A stretch of 37,960 nt of DNA from Bacteroidales bacterium (GCA_021738485.1 JAIPBX010000019.1:1-37960); one strand, 5' to 3'. Counted from the first letter of the stretch, positions 28,301-37,451 are shown. Made by a program: numbers and translations. Notes: a model not told the origin generated them from the letters alone.

Positions 28301-28885
28301 CAGGTATTTAGTAATGCATCTATAGAAATGAAGCGAAACACATCGGGGTACACGGGATCTTCCAATCAGTCGCAGTCTAAGACCTATACGCTTCAACCGG
28401 ATGACTATGTGGGTATTTTTACGCCCGAAGCCGGAAAATACCATATCAGTACATGGGTGAAGGACGCCAACGCCTCCGGTAACTTCAATACTTTGACCTA
28501 TGATGCGCCTTATGTTAGAGTGCTGGCCGATGGCAGTACCATAGCTACGTTGCGAACAAAAGGACAAGTGATTGACGGCTGGCAGCAGGTCAGCGGAACT
28601 GTTGATATTCCTTCCGGTACAAAGGAAGTAACAATTAGACTGGGCACGGATAATATCATCGCCTATTTCGATGATTTCAGAATACATCCCTACAATGCCC
28701 AAATGGAAGCTTATGTCTATGATCCGCTGAGCCTAAGGCATATAGCTACGCTCGGCCCTAATAACTATGCAAGCTTCTTCCAATATGATGAAACAGGAGA
28801 ATTTATTGGAACCAAGCAGGAAACCAGCGAAGGAATCATGTCGGTTCGCGAAGCGCGTCAGGGCAAATTCAAATCAGATAAATAA
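22367..28885 (+). CDS. giant Sec-exported RHS/YD-type protein (2172 aa)
   Basis: YNIPLMKVGDYPLSLSYNADISMDQESTWVGLGWTLNPGSISRSVRGLPDDF (SpvB/RHS-type N-terminal motif), DPLGRRLEEKDPLGNYTSNIFGYNY, CBM-like segment and YDPLSLRHIATLGPNNYASFFQYDETGEFI near the C-terminus. Confidence 0.85.
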   Translation: MMQKPINMRLLKMVIKMSKRKVQPFSLIRRHKRKVAFTLALLFFSGMIRPNQLFALTGGPSTPESSAPSKLTSSQMVDPFTGNLDYNIPLMKVGDYPLSLSYNADISMDQESTWVGLGWTLNPGSISRSVRGLPDDFKKEDKVKKDFNTKPNIKAGLSAGLNLEAFGVDAAGALSGAANIGATLGLYYDNYQGLGLNYSLAPSISVASQSKGVLTASMGLNGGSHKNGVSLTPSLSIPQRIAGMESLSISASVNSLSGLKSINLNAAIKNNLGNYGLNFNSFSDRSYKPKINFPMTSTQGTFSFSVGGEAFGIFGSASLTGYYSQQHLKKRHKKVPAYGYLYSDAAKNNPGALLDFKREKDGPYTSNKPNLPIPNYTYDVFNISGPGLSGSFRAHRGDVGVVYDNRVKSLGGDKAVPAVGGLNLSGEVGGGNLTKVGIDLKTNNSVNTSGIWTASNKIVNRVAPVSDASEKDYEPFYFQMVGEKLQKNNDAYYSAILGQNPAKVRLSNDPKAARAYATLHAKGSGSNKVRNQLYKKQREKRKRAISYLTAAKADYTALNRQIKSYPMNKTPLDPTSPSVNSIDRMKGDRKNHHLSQLTVNKQGKRYVYGLPTYNWKKKEVSFNVKDNQGDCDNGFVNYNAGKSNSTNNDAGKNNYFSATTTPAYAYSYLLSSVVSDNYVDVSGDGPTPDDMGTYTRFNYSRVHKKYNWRSPFRKDKANYQENKYSLDNDNMANYVYGTKEIWYLNSMETRNYVAKFIVTDRKDGLGVKGENGGKDSNQKLKKLSKIELYTRAELKKNGNQATPLKTVHFKYDYSLCPGVPNHDNANQNANNGKLTLKKVYFTYGDSEKGRFSPYSFTYHSGRNNPPYKLKSNDRFGFFKENSCQRGKMSTAEFPYVNQDTAKTNDYIRAWKLKEIQVPSGGKIDITYESDDYAYVQDKQAMQMFKTAGFADNPNPGKSNMSSGNTLYDKNPYKVNNYLFFDLEKPVQSLEELKSYLPDENHLYFKIKLDVIGSGKNPSSDRYEYISGFAKYEDFGLYQKSKSGSSYSTAWIKFSKVEIGDYKLPYNYSNAHPMAKRAWIYGKNHIPKHAFNRSDATDKLEDQFKNAAKSLATMMSFVKSLNSKLIKRGFAQKVKLNKSFIRLNSPDGQKLGGGHRVKKIVMSDSWSQMAASGKSSTYGKVYDYSTIRHGHKISSGVIAYEPRIGREENPFYQPVFYKHNGDRLFMTKPFGESFFPGPTVGYSRVEIHDLPRPNANPAPSGYKVRKFYTAKDFPVITERTNLQDEHHRPSPAASLNPFKLKYNEKRTVSQGYKVVLNDMHGKPRAKYTYRHGSQVPLNGMEYKYHINGKGQLDNNVQVVKKDNSIESSTMGVDLDFVVDSRQQKSVTEMKGVYLNFDGFLASIIPILIPDPLPSYKKETTLFRSIVATKVIRKRGIVDEVIAYKDGAKLKTENLAFDAVTGKPLVKKTEDKFGNFKYQTQIPAHHKYSGMGPAYQNSMASFEKIQVTNGEITDNAVSRILTKGDKLYWERSGKPGERGKAWVLNSNNNRSVLIDMQGNLLSDKKYNFTVVRSGYDDKAGTAVGTITSLENPIKGNSLNLNQNLKVISAGAKEYRQDWQTYAGYTVKHTPTKCNCENKLIVEENYDQPAISNKWNKYSDFAYMMLIIQNKGDGAAIKHGRAVNLIGQKSGDQGKFISMDKEYIGNRLFVTFKVDGKGEEHCTFRFWNLGSNDFPRNGKFFNFRYEKKNPYNCDDIHHFKVDYTYPYKDTVYVGGFTTKKRPQVVTKHDTTTLAGYSECFPVAVCEETELQTQYDCKLKPGDVVNPFILGLEGIWKPFKQYDYHAQRKSGRIHQSGYYKNFAPFSWTGNPANDWVWKKQTTLVDPLGRRLEEKDPLGNYTSNIFGYNYSKVIASINNAAHNRAGFEGFEDYRDYDGIKSFGDCDPDRHTYFEVQEGVKIFNTSGPKAYINENHSHTGEYSAQVFSNASIEMKRNTSGYTGSSNQSQSKTYTLQPDDYVGIFTPEAGKYHISTWVKDANASGNFNTLTYDAPYVRVLADGSTIATLRTKGQVIDGWQQVSGTVDIPSGTKEVTIRLGTDNIIAYFDDFRIHPYNAQMEAYVYDPLSLRHIATLGPNNYASFFQYDETGEFIGTKQETSEGIMSVREARQGKFKSDK

Positions 28886-28919
28886 AAAATTGAATTATTG
28901 AACCCTAAACAAGTTCATT

Positions 28920-31900
28920 ATGAGAACGAAAGAAATTTTTTTACTACTAGTTATTGTTTTTGGTACTGTTTTCCGTGGTCATAGCGGTGAAGAAACTTTA
29001 GATACCTATCTAAAAACCGATCAGCTGGATAAAGGAGCGGTGCTTAAACTACACGATCCGAAGATTTATAAACCCACAGGTTACGACCCCTCATGGAGTA
29101 ATGAGTTTGGTATCAAACAGACGCATAACGCCATTGAGCTTTTTTTGAATACCGATGCTTCGGATTTCGGGGACAAAGCATTTTCGCTCGCTGTCGATTT
29201 GAAGCTAACTTATAAAGATGCCAGCGATAAGGTGGTTCAAAACAGCCGTGGTAAAGATACAACCCGCCTGAGTCTTAATGTTAATTATGATAAATCACGT
29301 GGATATAAGAACCGCGATATTCATGCTTTCAGCGGAGCTCACAAAATGTACGTTGAGGTGGAGGATGTAAGGCTTAATGGAGCCGATACGACTTCACTCA
29401 CGGATGTCGTATTTCTGCGTTCGTTCATTAAAATAGAGCGCTACTATAAGATGAAAAACCGCAAGGTAAATCAGCTGAAGCATAAATACCGGCAAAAGGA
29501 TAATGAACTGGAAATAAGCTGGGAGGACAAAAAGGGAGCTGTATGGTATGAGGTGGAATGGACTTTTGTGAACAACTATGCTCATAATAACGGGAATATT
29601 CAGCGCAAACCGAAACGTGAGCTTCGTTATGACTTCAACAAAAACAGCCAGCGAATTCGTACCCGGTCTAATAACTACCGGATTCCGGTAGTTTATAATG
29701 AAGGATACCTGGTTTATCGTGTACGACCTGTGACTAAAGGCGGGTCGGATTTTGAGCGTATTAAATACGGTCGTTGGAGTATTGTTTCCAGCGATAAGGT
29801 ATCTGCCGTGGGGAGCAATTCATTCAGGGTATCAGCCGCAATGGCCCACAGTGGTGATAAAATGAATTGGCAATACAAGGCTACTTACACCGAGCGGGGT
29901 AAGGGCAAATCCCTTGTTAATTATTTTGATGGGCTCAATTTCAAGCGGCAACAAGTGGAGCAACTTCATAGTGAAAATAACGTCATTATCAGTGAGCAGA
30001 TGTACGACTATCGCGGTCGCCAGGCAATAGATGTATTGCCGGCTCCAAAAGCTGATAAAAATCCGCATCCGAATCTGAAATATTATAACTCCTTTAACAC
30101 AGACCAGCAGGGTAACCCCTACAGCAAGGATGATTTTGATGACGTTTCGGGTTGTAAGCCCTCTCCTTCTCCCATGAGCAAATCATCAGGAGCAGCCCGC
30201 TACTACTCTTCCAACAACAAGATGACCAATATCTTCAAGCAACATCTACCGAAGTCGGAAGGCTATCCATTCACCCAGACGCAATACATGCCGGATAAGT
30301 CGGAGAATGTATGGCGTATCAGTCAACCCGGCAAGCAATACCAGATTGGTAAGGGCCATGCTGTGGAAAAATTTAACGGTACGCCCCATCAGGCTGTGCT
30401 TGACAGACTTTTTGGTTCGGAAGTAGGAAATGCCGGAAACTACAGAAGACGCATCATTTCCGATGAAAATGGTCAGCTGCGCGTTCAGTATATCAATGAA
30501 GAGGGAAAACCAATAGCGACAGCACTGGCAGGCGATAAACCAAAAGCATTGGAAAAACTACCGGCCGACCAGGTAAAATCGCTGACAATTACAACCGACA
30601 TGCTGAATAGTCACCAGCGCGTAAGAACGAACTCCCTGACAGCTGCCAATAAAATCAATGTAACTACTGAAGGCTCACAATACAGTTTCAACTATTCGGT
30701 GAATCCTTCAACCTTCAATCGTTACGTCTGTGAAGGCGAGCAAATATGTTACGACGGAATTTACAACCTACGTATCCGTCTCACCAACGATTGCGGCGAT
30801 GTCGTTAAAGATACGGCCATGCAGATTGGTAGTGTTAAAAACATCGATGAACAGTGTAATGACAACCAATCTGTTAATTTGACCTTTTCCTCCGGTCCGC
30901 TATCCGTGGGGACCTATCAAATCACAAAAAGACTTGAGCTTAACGAGCAGGCTCTACAGAAGTATCTCGATATATTTTCCCAAAAGTCATGTATACAGAA
31001 AACCTACGATACTCTGCTTAAGAAGAACAGGGAAAAAATGGATACTGTGGAGTGTAATGCAGGATGTGGCAGTACTGGTGTTATCCAGAAGAAATATGAG
31101 TACACCACCGAAGATGGTAAGACCTACCAGGATGAGCTTTCGGATGCCCAATACCAGCGTCTGAAACAACAGCAAAACAATCTTTGTGGTGGAGGAATGA
31201 ATGCCTGCCAGAATCTCTATGACATTCTCCTTGGAGATATCAGTCCCGGCGGGCAATATGCGCTATACTACGACAGCACCAACCAGGAAGCCAATCCATG
31301 GAAGTTTAAGCTGTCGGTGCTGAATGACTCCACTAACGTATTGCCTGAAAAACGAGCTCACTGGCGAAATCCGCATTCTATATATAAAGACGGGGATGGC
31401 AACCGGGCACGCATCAAGATATCACGAATCAACGGGATACAAGGTGTATTGGATACTTCCAAAATTTTTGTGCACCAGGGTGATTCAGTCATTTATCCCC
31501 AAAACCTGTTAAAAGTTTCCGATTTTATTGATCTCTGGAAGAGTTCGTGGGCTAAGTCGCTGCTGCCCTACCACCCGGAATATGGCTATTACCTTTACTG
31601 TAAGCAGTATCCGGCCAGCAACCAGTATGATAGCCGCCTTATGAGTACAGGAAAGTACAAAAAAGCTATTGATAGCGGATACGTCAAAGCGGATGGGACT
31701 ACAAAACTGCTTTCAGACGACCCTTATTTTAATAGCCACCCGCAACTGAAGCAGAAGATGCAGGATACACTGGCGAATTTTGTAGCAATGGCGGGGGATA
31801 CGCTTTCACTGAAAGAAATGGTGATTGCCATCCACAATGGATGTGCTCCGGTTAAGTGCGGTACAGGGAGCTTGAATATGTCAAAAATGCGACAATGTAT

Positions 31901-34900
31901 CAATAACAATTCGCCTTTGTTTGCCGGTAAAGATACCAAGACGCAAAACCAGGAATGGGGCGCTTACAAAGCGATCTACCTGGCACTGAAGAGGAAAATT
32001 AAATCTCCCGAAAGGCATCAGTTTGCCATCAATCATGGCTACTACAACGGGTGTATTGGTTTGAAAGACTCCCTGAAATACATGAACCAGAGTTCAGGAT
32101 TCTTTAATGGGAAGCCCTATCAAAATTCATCGAATTTCAATAAGCAAAGAAGCTGCTTTCTGAACGCAGTGGCTTATGCCGGAAAAGATATCCGTTTTGC
32201 CGACGGGGAAGATATTTACAAGTACATCGATGGCCTGGAAAATATGGATGATAAACAAGCCCAGGCAGAGGAGATGGAAAATTATGCCGATTATAAAATG
32301 AAGAGCAATTGTGGTAAATGCCCTGTTGAAGGAGATTTGGAGGCCTTACTTAACGGACTTACCCATAATGGAAATATCGCCGGCAACCAGGACGCTACCG
32401 GTGCTGTGACATCTTGTGCTATTAAAAACCAGATGAATGCTGCCAATATGGATTATTTTTCCTGGAAAGCCTCGGTGAGTGGCAGGGAGCTGACCGGAAA
32501 ACTGATGGCCCAGGGTGTGAACGTGGCCACTATTAAGATGTATGATTCTACAAAGCGGAAGCTTAACTGGAGCAACGTGGTGCTGTTTACTTGCCTCCAG
32601 CATACTACCAATGCCAATCACTACAACTCTACACAAAAGCATAACTTTAAGGTGAGGGCTATTACCAAAAATAATGAGGCTTTCTGGCTCGAAGGAAAAG
32701 TCTCGAAGATTGACCTGACCGATTGTGATGTAGAGAAATTCTGTACCAAGAATGCAATTGCCGGTGAAATACAATCTCTTTTCCATACAGTATTAGGCTT
32801 GGCTCCGATGGTAAGAGAAGTGTATGTGAATAACGGGTATCAGCAAATGGTTGATTCATTATTACCTCAATACAAAAACACAAAAATTATAGGTGAGATC
32901 ACGACACACACGCTTTCAGAGCAAATGAAAGACCAGCACAAGTATCCCAATAGTTTTGAATACTACTGGATTGTGGATACGCTGATGAATTCCGGTCGCA
33001 CCCTAAAGGCAGGCATCTACGAAGCCAAAAAGCTTACCTCGTGTCCCTTCGAGTTTAAAATGCTTGACTCCACAAAACAGTTCGGGCAACCGATTTTTAT
33101 AGATAAGATCCATCTCAATCACCCGGCTATAGAGCAAACTAGCTGTGATGCCACACAATTCGTGCTCGAAGTACGTCAATTGAAATCACAGCAGAATGAC
33201 GGATTCTATCTGTCGCGCCCCCAGTTTGGTGGTTTCTTGTCCCAGGACAGGCAGTATACCGAGTCATTCTACATAAAAGTAACGAATGAATGCTATAGTG
33301 TTGGCGAGTGCTGCCCTGAAAGTAAGTGCCCGGATATTGCGGAAAATGGAGGCTTCGGAGCAGGCAATTCTAAGTTCTCCTCCGACCTGGCTTATGATAA
33401 ATCAGGGCAGAAAGCCAATTACTATAAGGTTTTCCCCTCTTCAGGTGATACAGCAGGAAAAATGCTAAATAACATTCCTGTGGATGATCTCGATAACCTG
33501 AATGGGATGAATTTCGACCCGGCTATCTTTGGTTCGGGAGATGCCACCAGCCAGGGGAATAACCTGAATAACTTGAATAACCCGAATAATCTGACTAAGG
33601 GAACCCTTACAAACTTTACTGGTTTGACAGATACAACAGAAGGTGACCAAGTACCGAATCCTCGATTCATTGATCCTGTTAATTTGCCAAACCTTGACGG
33701 TGATTCGTCGAATCAGATGACAAGGATGCAAATCCCGGCTTTAATGCAAAAGCACTCAGACATGTTCCAGGTTATCAGTAACATCGCGAGGCGAAGTAAT
33801 AAGACTTCCCGGTCAGTCATTAACAACATCCGCGGAGGGGATAATTCCGAATCCGGGGAGCGTTCTCCATACTGGAATGTTGAACGGGACACCGTATGGA
33901 CCACCTTCCAGGGTTTCGGAGACGATCAGCAATTGCATCTGACGGGACAGCAAGTGCGCCAATTCGGAACAATTCCCGTTGGTTCACTGGATGTACATCT
34001 CAATAAATACCTGATTTTTAAAGTGTCGGATATGAACCAGCGGGAAGTCTGGAAGCAAAATCTTGATTTGGAAAAAGACAATACCTACGGATTTAAAATG
34101 AAGGTAAAGCGGTTGGTAAAAGCTATTCCGCATGCCGAAGGACAATTTTCACTGAAGGTGGGAAACCAGGAGAAATCGCTGCAATATGATGAATCGCAGG
34201 GTCAATGGAAGGTCTTCAGTACCTACTTTACAGCAGGCAGTAACGGCTCGCAAAAAGTGGCCCTGGTTTTCAAGCCTGAGAATCAGAACCCACAGGTAGG
34301 CTATCAGAAATGGGGTGTGGATGATATCGTTATCAAACCCCAGAGCTGTGAGCAAATGGCTTGCTGTCCGCCGCTGTCACCTACCCTTCCGGAGGATTCA
34401 TTTGAGAATCCGTGTAAGGCGAAAAAAGAAATGATAGCCGAAGCGAATACCGAGAAGGAATTTGAAGAGTTTCTGCAAGATACACTGTCAGGAATAGAAG
34501 CATCCTATCGGAACGCTGTTATGAATGTGCAGGAGTCTTTCACAATGACATTTACGGATAATTACTATGACTATACCCTGTACTACTACGATCAATCCGG
34601 AAACCTGGTAAAAAATGTACCGCCGAAAGGATTTAACCCACTATCGATGAGTAAAGTGCAGCAGGTGCAGAGTAATCGCGAACAGAATGGGAATAATCCG
34701 GTTTATCCGGATCATAAGATGGTAACCCGCTACCAATTTAACTCCTACGATGAAATGGTGTCTAAAAAATCCCCGGACGAAGGGGAGACACGATACTGGT
34801 ACGACCAGCTCGGGCGTCTGGTTGCCGAACAGTCGAATGCCCAGAAGCAGCGAGGTCATGTCTATACCTATCATTTGTATGACGCGATGAGCCGCAAAGT

Positions 34901-37427
34901 GGAAATCGGGGAAGTGAAAGCGCTAAGTTCTTTGGTTTCCACTACAGCCAGAGATTATGCAAAATTTGAAAATTGGGTCATGCAGGGAAGCCGTAACCAG
35001 GTGATGCATAAATACTATGATTCTCCTATTAATACTAAGGTCGACAATTATTTCCCGGATGGACAGAAAAATCTGCGAAAGCGTGTTGCTTCCATTATTT
35101 ATGAGGAGAAATGGGATAACAAGAAATCGAGCTATGATTTTGCTACCCATTTCAGCTACGATGCCCACGGTAGTGTAAGCTTCCTGGTGAAAGAGAATAC
35201 AAAGTTCGCTCAACCGCATCAGGTCAAGAAGATAGACTACGATTTTGATATCATCAGCCAGGATTTGAGAAGTATCACATACCAACCGGGGCAAAAAGAC
35301 CAGTTTATCCAGAAGTATAAGTACGATGCGGACAACAGGCTTTCGAAGGTGTTAACCAGTAACCGCGGATTGCACTGGGAGGAAGATGCAAAATATTATT
35401 ACTATCCTCACGGCAAACTGGCCCGTGTGGAGTTGGGTGATGAAAAAGTGCAGGGAATGGACTTTGCCTACACACTGCAAGGCTGGCTGAAAGGAGTGAA
35501 TGGCACTGACCTGAAACCCGCCAATGATGCAGGTAAAGACGGTGCCGATAAGGGTCCCTTCCGCACAGTTGCCCGCGACGTATTCAGCATGGTTCTCGAT
35601 TACAACGACAACGATTATGCATCTATCGGTTCGGGGAATCCATTTAACTCTCATTTAACAGGACCCTTGAGTAACTCATCTCCTGACCTTTACAATTCCG
35701 ACGTGCGCCAGATGATAGTCAATAACGGAGCCTTTAGTCAAAAGGAAGGGCTGGCTATGGCTTATAAATATGACCAGATGGGTCGTCTAGTCGAATCCAA
35801 TACATTCACCAGAACTAATAGCACCTGGCAATCGGCTACCGATTACGAGACTTCATACAGTTACGATGAAAACGGAAATCTTATCGGGCTAAAGCGTAAT
35901 GGCGACAACGGAACCATGGATAATCTGACATACAATTACCGGCAAAACAACAACCGGTTGGATTATGTCGCCGACCAGGTGAGCGAGAGTAAGTATCCGA
36001 ATGACATCGATAATCAGAAGCAAAGCAATTACATGTATGATGCCAGCGGTCGTGTACGGCAAAACCTGGCTGAAGGCCTTCAGAATATTGAATGGACGCG
36101 GAATGACAGAGTAAAATCGGCTGTAAAATGGGGGTACGGAAATATCTATAACTACTATGATGGAACCGGCTTCCGCGTGATGAAGGATTACATGCCTACG
36201 GATAATTCAGGCAATAAAGTTGAGATGTTCGTCAGGGGAGTAAATAATGAGCTATTAGCAAAATACAGGTATGATCCGAATGAAGACAGTACCTATCTGG
36301 CAGAGCAATACATTCATGGGAAATCTCGCCTGGGTGTTTACGAGCCGGATACTACGCTGCAATCCATCAAATCCGGGCATATTGGCCAGTTCCGTGGACA
36401 GAAACAGTATGAGCTGGGCAACCATCTGGATAACGTGATGGTGACCATTTCGGACAGGAAGATACCGGATACGGCTGCAGCACCAACGTCAGCCAAATAC
36501 CAGGCCGATATTGTTTCTGCTACCGGGTATTATCCTTATGGAGCGCAATTGCCCGGCAGAAAAATGAATACGGGCAAATACGCTCATGGCTTCCAGGGCA
36601 AAGAGAAGGATGATAAGCTGAAAGGGGAAGGCAACTCCTATTACTTTGAAGATCGAATCTATGATCCTCGAATAGGGCGGTGGCTAAGTGTCGATCCTAA
36701 AGCGCATAAATCACCTTCGAAAGCACCTTATGTTGGAATGGGAAATAATCCGGTTAACCGGGTAGACCCCGATGGCCAGGAAGATAAGGATGCCAAAAAA
36801 GCTATTGAAGACATGTCAAGGGAAGAAAAGCAAATGGTAGCCGAACAACTCGGCGGAGAGCAGGTAGTCGAAGAGAGGGAGAATATGTTTGAAGACCAGA
36901 ATGAAAGGTGCATGGAGTCAGAAACGAAGTATCGCGATGTGAATGGAAAAGAATATTCCAGTTTCAAAGACATGCTGAAAGCTGAAGTAGCTTTCTATAA
37001 ACGAAATGGAATGACTAAAAAGCAGTCTAAACAAATGTATGAGAAGTTTGATCCGCGGAAAGCTAATCAGGATCAAATTTATGCTCAGAGAAGCCGCACA
37101 CTTACGCTTAGCGAAGTGAAAAAGGGAAAGCGTGGACGGTTTATTTCACAGGAAGCTCATCAGCATTTGCAGGAGAAAAAATTCAAAGATCTGCAGCATT
37201 TGACATCGTCTCCGTTTGCTGGAATATTCTATGCCGCCAAATACAGTTACATGAGGACACTGGGCTATTCCAAAGCTGAATCTAATCGTGGGGCTATGTT
37301 ATTTTCTCATGTTGGCTCACTGATTGAATCAGGGATGAAATATCAGCGAAACAACTATAAAAATGCTCAGAGAAATCTCAAAACCAGAGATTCAAGGAAT
37401 AATCAGAAAATAATTGGAAACAAATAG
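28920..37427 (+). CDS. giant Sec-exported RHS protein with RHS repeat-associated core (2835 aa)
   Basis: Signal peptide; YD repeats (RYWYDQLGRLVAEQSN, YKYDQMGRLVESN, YSYDENGNLIGLKRNGD); core YYFEDRIYDPRIGRWLSVDPKAHKSPSKAPYVGMGNNPVNRVDPDGQ; ~215-aa unique C-terminal tail. Confidence 0.93.
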   Translation: MRTKEIFLLLVIVFGTVFRGHSGEETLDTYLKTDQLDKGAVLKLHDPKIYKPTGYDPSWSNEFGIKQTHNAIELFLNTDASDFGDKAFSLAVDLKLTYKDASDKVVQNSRGKDTTRLSLNVNYDKSRGYKNRDIHAFSGAHKMYVEVEDVRLNGADTTSLTDVVFLRSFIKIERYYKMKNRKVNQLKHKYRQKDNELEISWEDKKGAVWYEVEWTFVNNYAHNNGNIQRKPKRELRYDFNKNSQRIRTRSNNYRIPVVYNEGYLVYRVRPVTKGGSDFERIKYGRWSIVSSDKVSAVGSNSFRVSAAMAHSGDKMNWQYKATYTERGKGKSLVNYFDGLNFKRQQVEQLHSENNVIISEQMYDYRGRQAIDVLPAPKADKNPHPNLKYYNSFNTDQQGNPYSKDDFDDVSGCKPSPSPMSKSSGAARYYSSNNKMTNIFKQHLPKSEGYPFTQTQYMPDKSENVWRISQPGKQYQIGKGHAVEKFNGTPHQAVLDRLFGSEVGNAGNYRRRIISDENGQLRVQYINEEGKPIATALAGDKPKALEKLPADQVKSLTITTDMLNSHQRVRTNSLTAANKINVTTEGSQYSFNYSVNPSTFNRYVCEGEQICYDGIYNLRIRLTNDCGDVVKDTAMQIGSVKNIDEQCNDNQSVNLTFSSGPLSVGTYQITKRLELNEQALQKYLDIFSQKSCIQKTYDTLLKKNREKMDTVECNAGCGSTGVIQKKYEYTTEDGKTYQDELSDAQYQRLKQQQNNLCGGGMNACQNLYDILLGDISPGGQYALYYDSTNQEANPWKFKLSVLNDSTNVLPEKRAHWRNPHSIYKDGDGNRARIKISRINGIQGVLDTSKIFVHQGDSVIYPQNLLKVSDFIDLWKSSWAKSLLPYHPEYGYYLYCKQYPASNQYDSRLMSTGKYKKAIDSGYVKADGTTKLLSDDPYFNSHPQLKQKMQDTLANFVAMAGDTLSLKEMVIAIHNGCAPVKCGTGSLNMSKMRQCINNNSPLFAGKDTKTQNQEWGAYKAIYLALKRKIKSPERHQFAINHGYYNGCIGLKDSLKYMNQSSGFFNGKPYQNSSNFNKQRSCFLNAVAYAGKDIRFADGEDIYKYIDGLENMDDKQAQAEEMENYADYKMKSNCGKCPVEGDLEALLNGLTHNGNIAGNQDATGAVTSCAIKNQMNAANMDYFSWKASVSGRELTGKLMAQGVNVATIKMYDSTKRKLNWSNVVLFTCLQHTTNANHYNSTQKHNFKVRAITKNNEAFWLEGKVSKIDLTDCDVEKFCTKNAIAGEIQSLFHTVLGLAPMVREVYVNNGYQQMVDSLLPQYKNTKIIGEITTHTLSEQMKDQHKYPNSFEYYWIVDTLMNSGRTLKAGIYEAKKLTSCPFEFKMLDSTKQFGQPIFIDKIHLNHPAIEQTSCDATQFVLEVRQLKSQQNDGFYLSRPQFGGFLSQDRQYTESFYIKVTNECYSVGECCPESKCPDIAENGGFGAGNSKFSSDLAYDKSGQKANYYKVFPSSGDTAGKMLNNIPVDDLDNLNGMNFDPAIFGSGDATSQGNNLNNLNNPNNLTKGTLTNFTGLTDTTEGDQVPNPRFIDPVNLPNLDGDSSNQMTRMQIPALMQKHSDMFQVISNIARRSNKTSRSVINNIRGGDNSESGERSPYWNVERDTVWTTFQGFGDDQQLHLTGQQVRQFGTIPVGSLDVHLNKYLIFKVSDMNQREVWKQNLDLEKDNTYGFKMKVKRLVKAIPHAEGQFSLKVGNQEKSLQYDESQGQWKVFSTYFTAGSNGSQKVALVFKPENQNPQVGYQKWGVDDIVIKPQSCEQMACCPPLSPTLPEDSFENPCKAKKEMIAEANTEKEFEEFLQDTLSGIEASYRNAVMNVQESFTMTFTDNYYDYTLYYYDQSGNLVKNVPPKGFNPLSMSKVQQVQSNREQNGNNPVYPDHKMVTRYQFNSYDEMVSKKSPDEGETRYWYDQLGRLVAEQSNAQKQRGHVYTYHLYDAMSRKVEIGEVKALSSLVSTTARDYAKFENWVMQGSRNQVMHKYYDSPINTKVDNYFPDGQKNLRKRVASIIYEEKWDNKKSSYDFATHFSYDAHGSVSFLVKENTKFAQPHQVKKIDYDFDIISQDLRSITYQPGQKDQFIQKYKYDADNRLSKVLTSNRGLHWEEDAKYYYYPHGKLARVELGDEKVQGMDFAYTLQGWLKGVNGTDLKPANDAGKDGADKGPFRTVARDVFSMVLDYNDNDYASIGSGNPFNSHLTGPLSNSSPDLYNSDVRQMIVNNGAFSQKEGLAMAYKYDQMGRLVESNTFTRTNSTWQSATDYETSYSYDENGNLIGLKRNGDNGTMDNLTYNYRQNNNRLDYVADQVSESKYPNDIDNQKQSNYMYDASGRVRQNLAEGLQNIEWTRNDRVKSAVKWGYGNIYNYYDGTGFRVMKDYMPTDNSGNKVEMFVRGVNNELLAKYRYDPNEDSTYLAEQYIHGKSRLGVYEPDTTLQSIKSGHIGQFRGQKQYELGNHLDNVMVTISDRKIPDTAAAPTSAKYQADIVSATGYYPYGAQLPGRKMNTGKYAHGFQGKEKDDKLKGEGNSYYFEDRIYDPRIGRWLSVDPKAHKSPSKAPYVGMGNNPVNRVDPDGQEDKDAKKAIEDMSREEKQMVAEQLGGEQVVEERENMFEDQNERCMESETKYRDVNGKEYSSFKDMLKAEVAFYKRNGMTKKQSKQMYEKFDPRKANQDQIYAQRSRTLTLSEVKKGKRGRFISQEAHQHLQEKKFKDLQHLTSSPFAGIFYAAKYSYMRTLGYSKAESNRGAMLFSHVGSLIESGMKYQRNNYKNAQRNLKTRDSRNNQKIIGNK
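33558..33593 (+). repeat. in-frame 9-bp tandem repeat (AATAACCTG)x4 encoding NNLNNLNNPNNL
   Basis: Read directly within the 2835-aa RHS gene. Confidence 0.9.
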
Positions 37428-37451
37428 AGAATCTTCGTTCTCGATTCAATC

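Noticed and set aside
28058-28702. 214-aa minus-strand ORF, and other antisense ORFs in 19.8-36.9 kb
   Set aside because: Shadow ORFs opposite the giant RHS and barrel genes; no recognisable domains.
17771-37427. T9SS cargo operon
   Set aside because: I see no T9SS C-terminal sorting domain in any of the five proteins; Sec signals only.
28920-37427. T6SS Rhs effector
   Set aside because: No PAAR domain, VgrG or T6SS genes in the window, and the protein has a Sec-type signal peptide.
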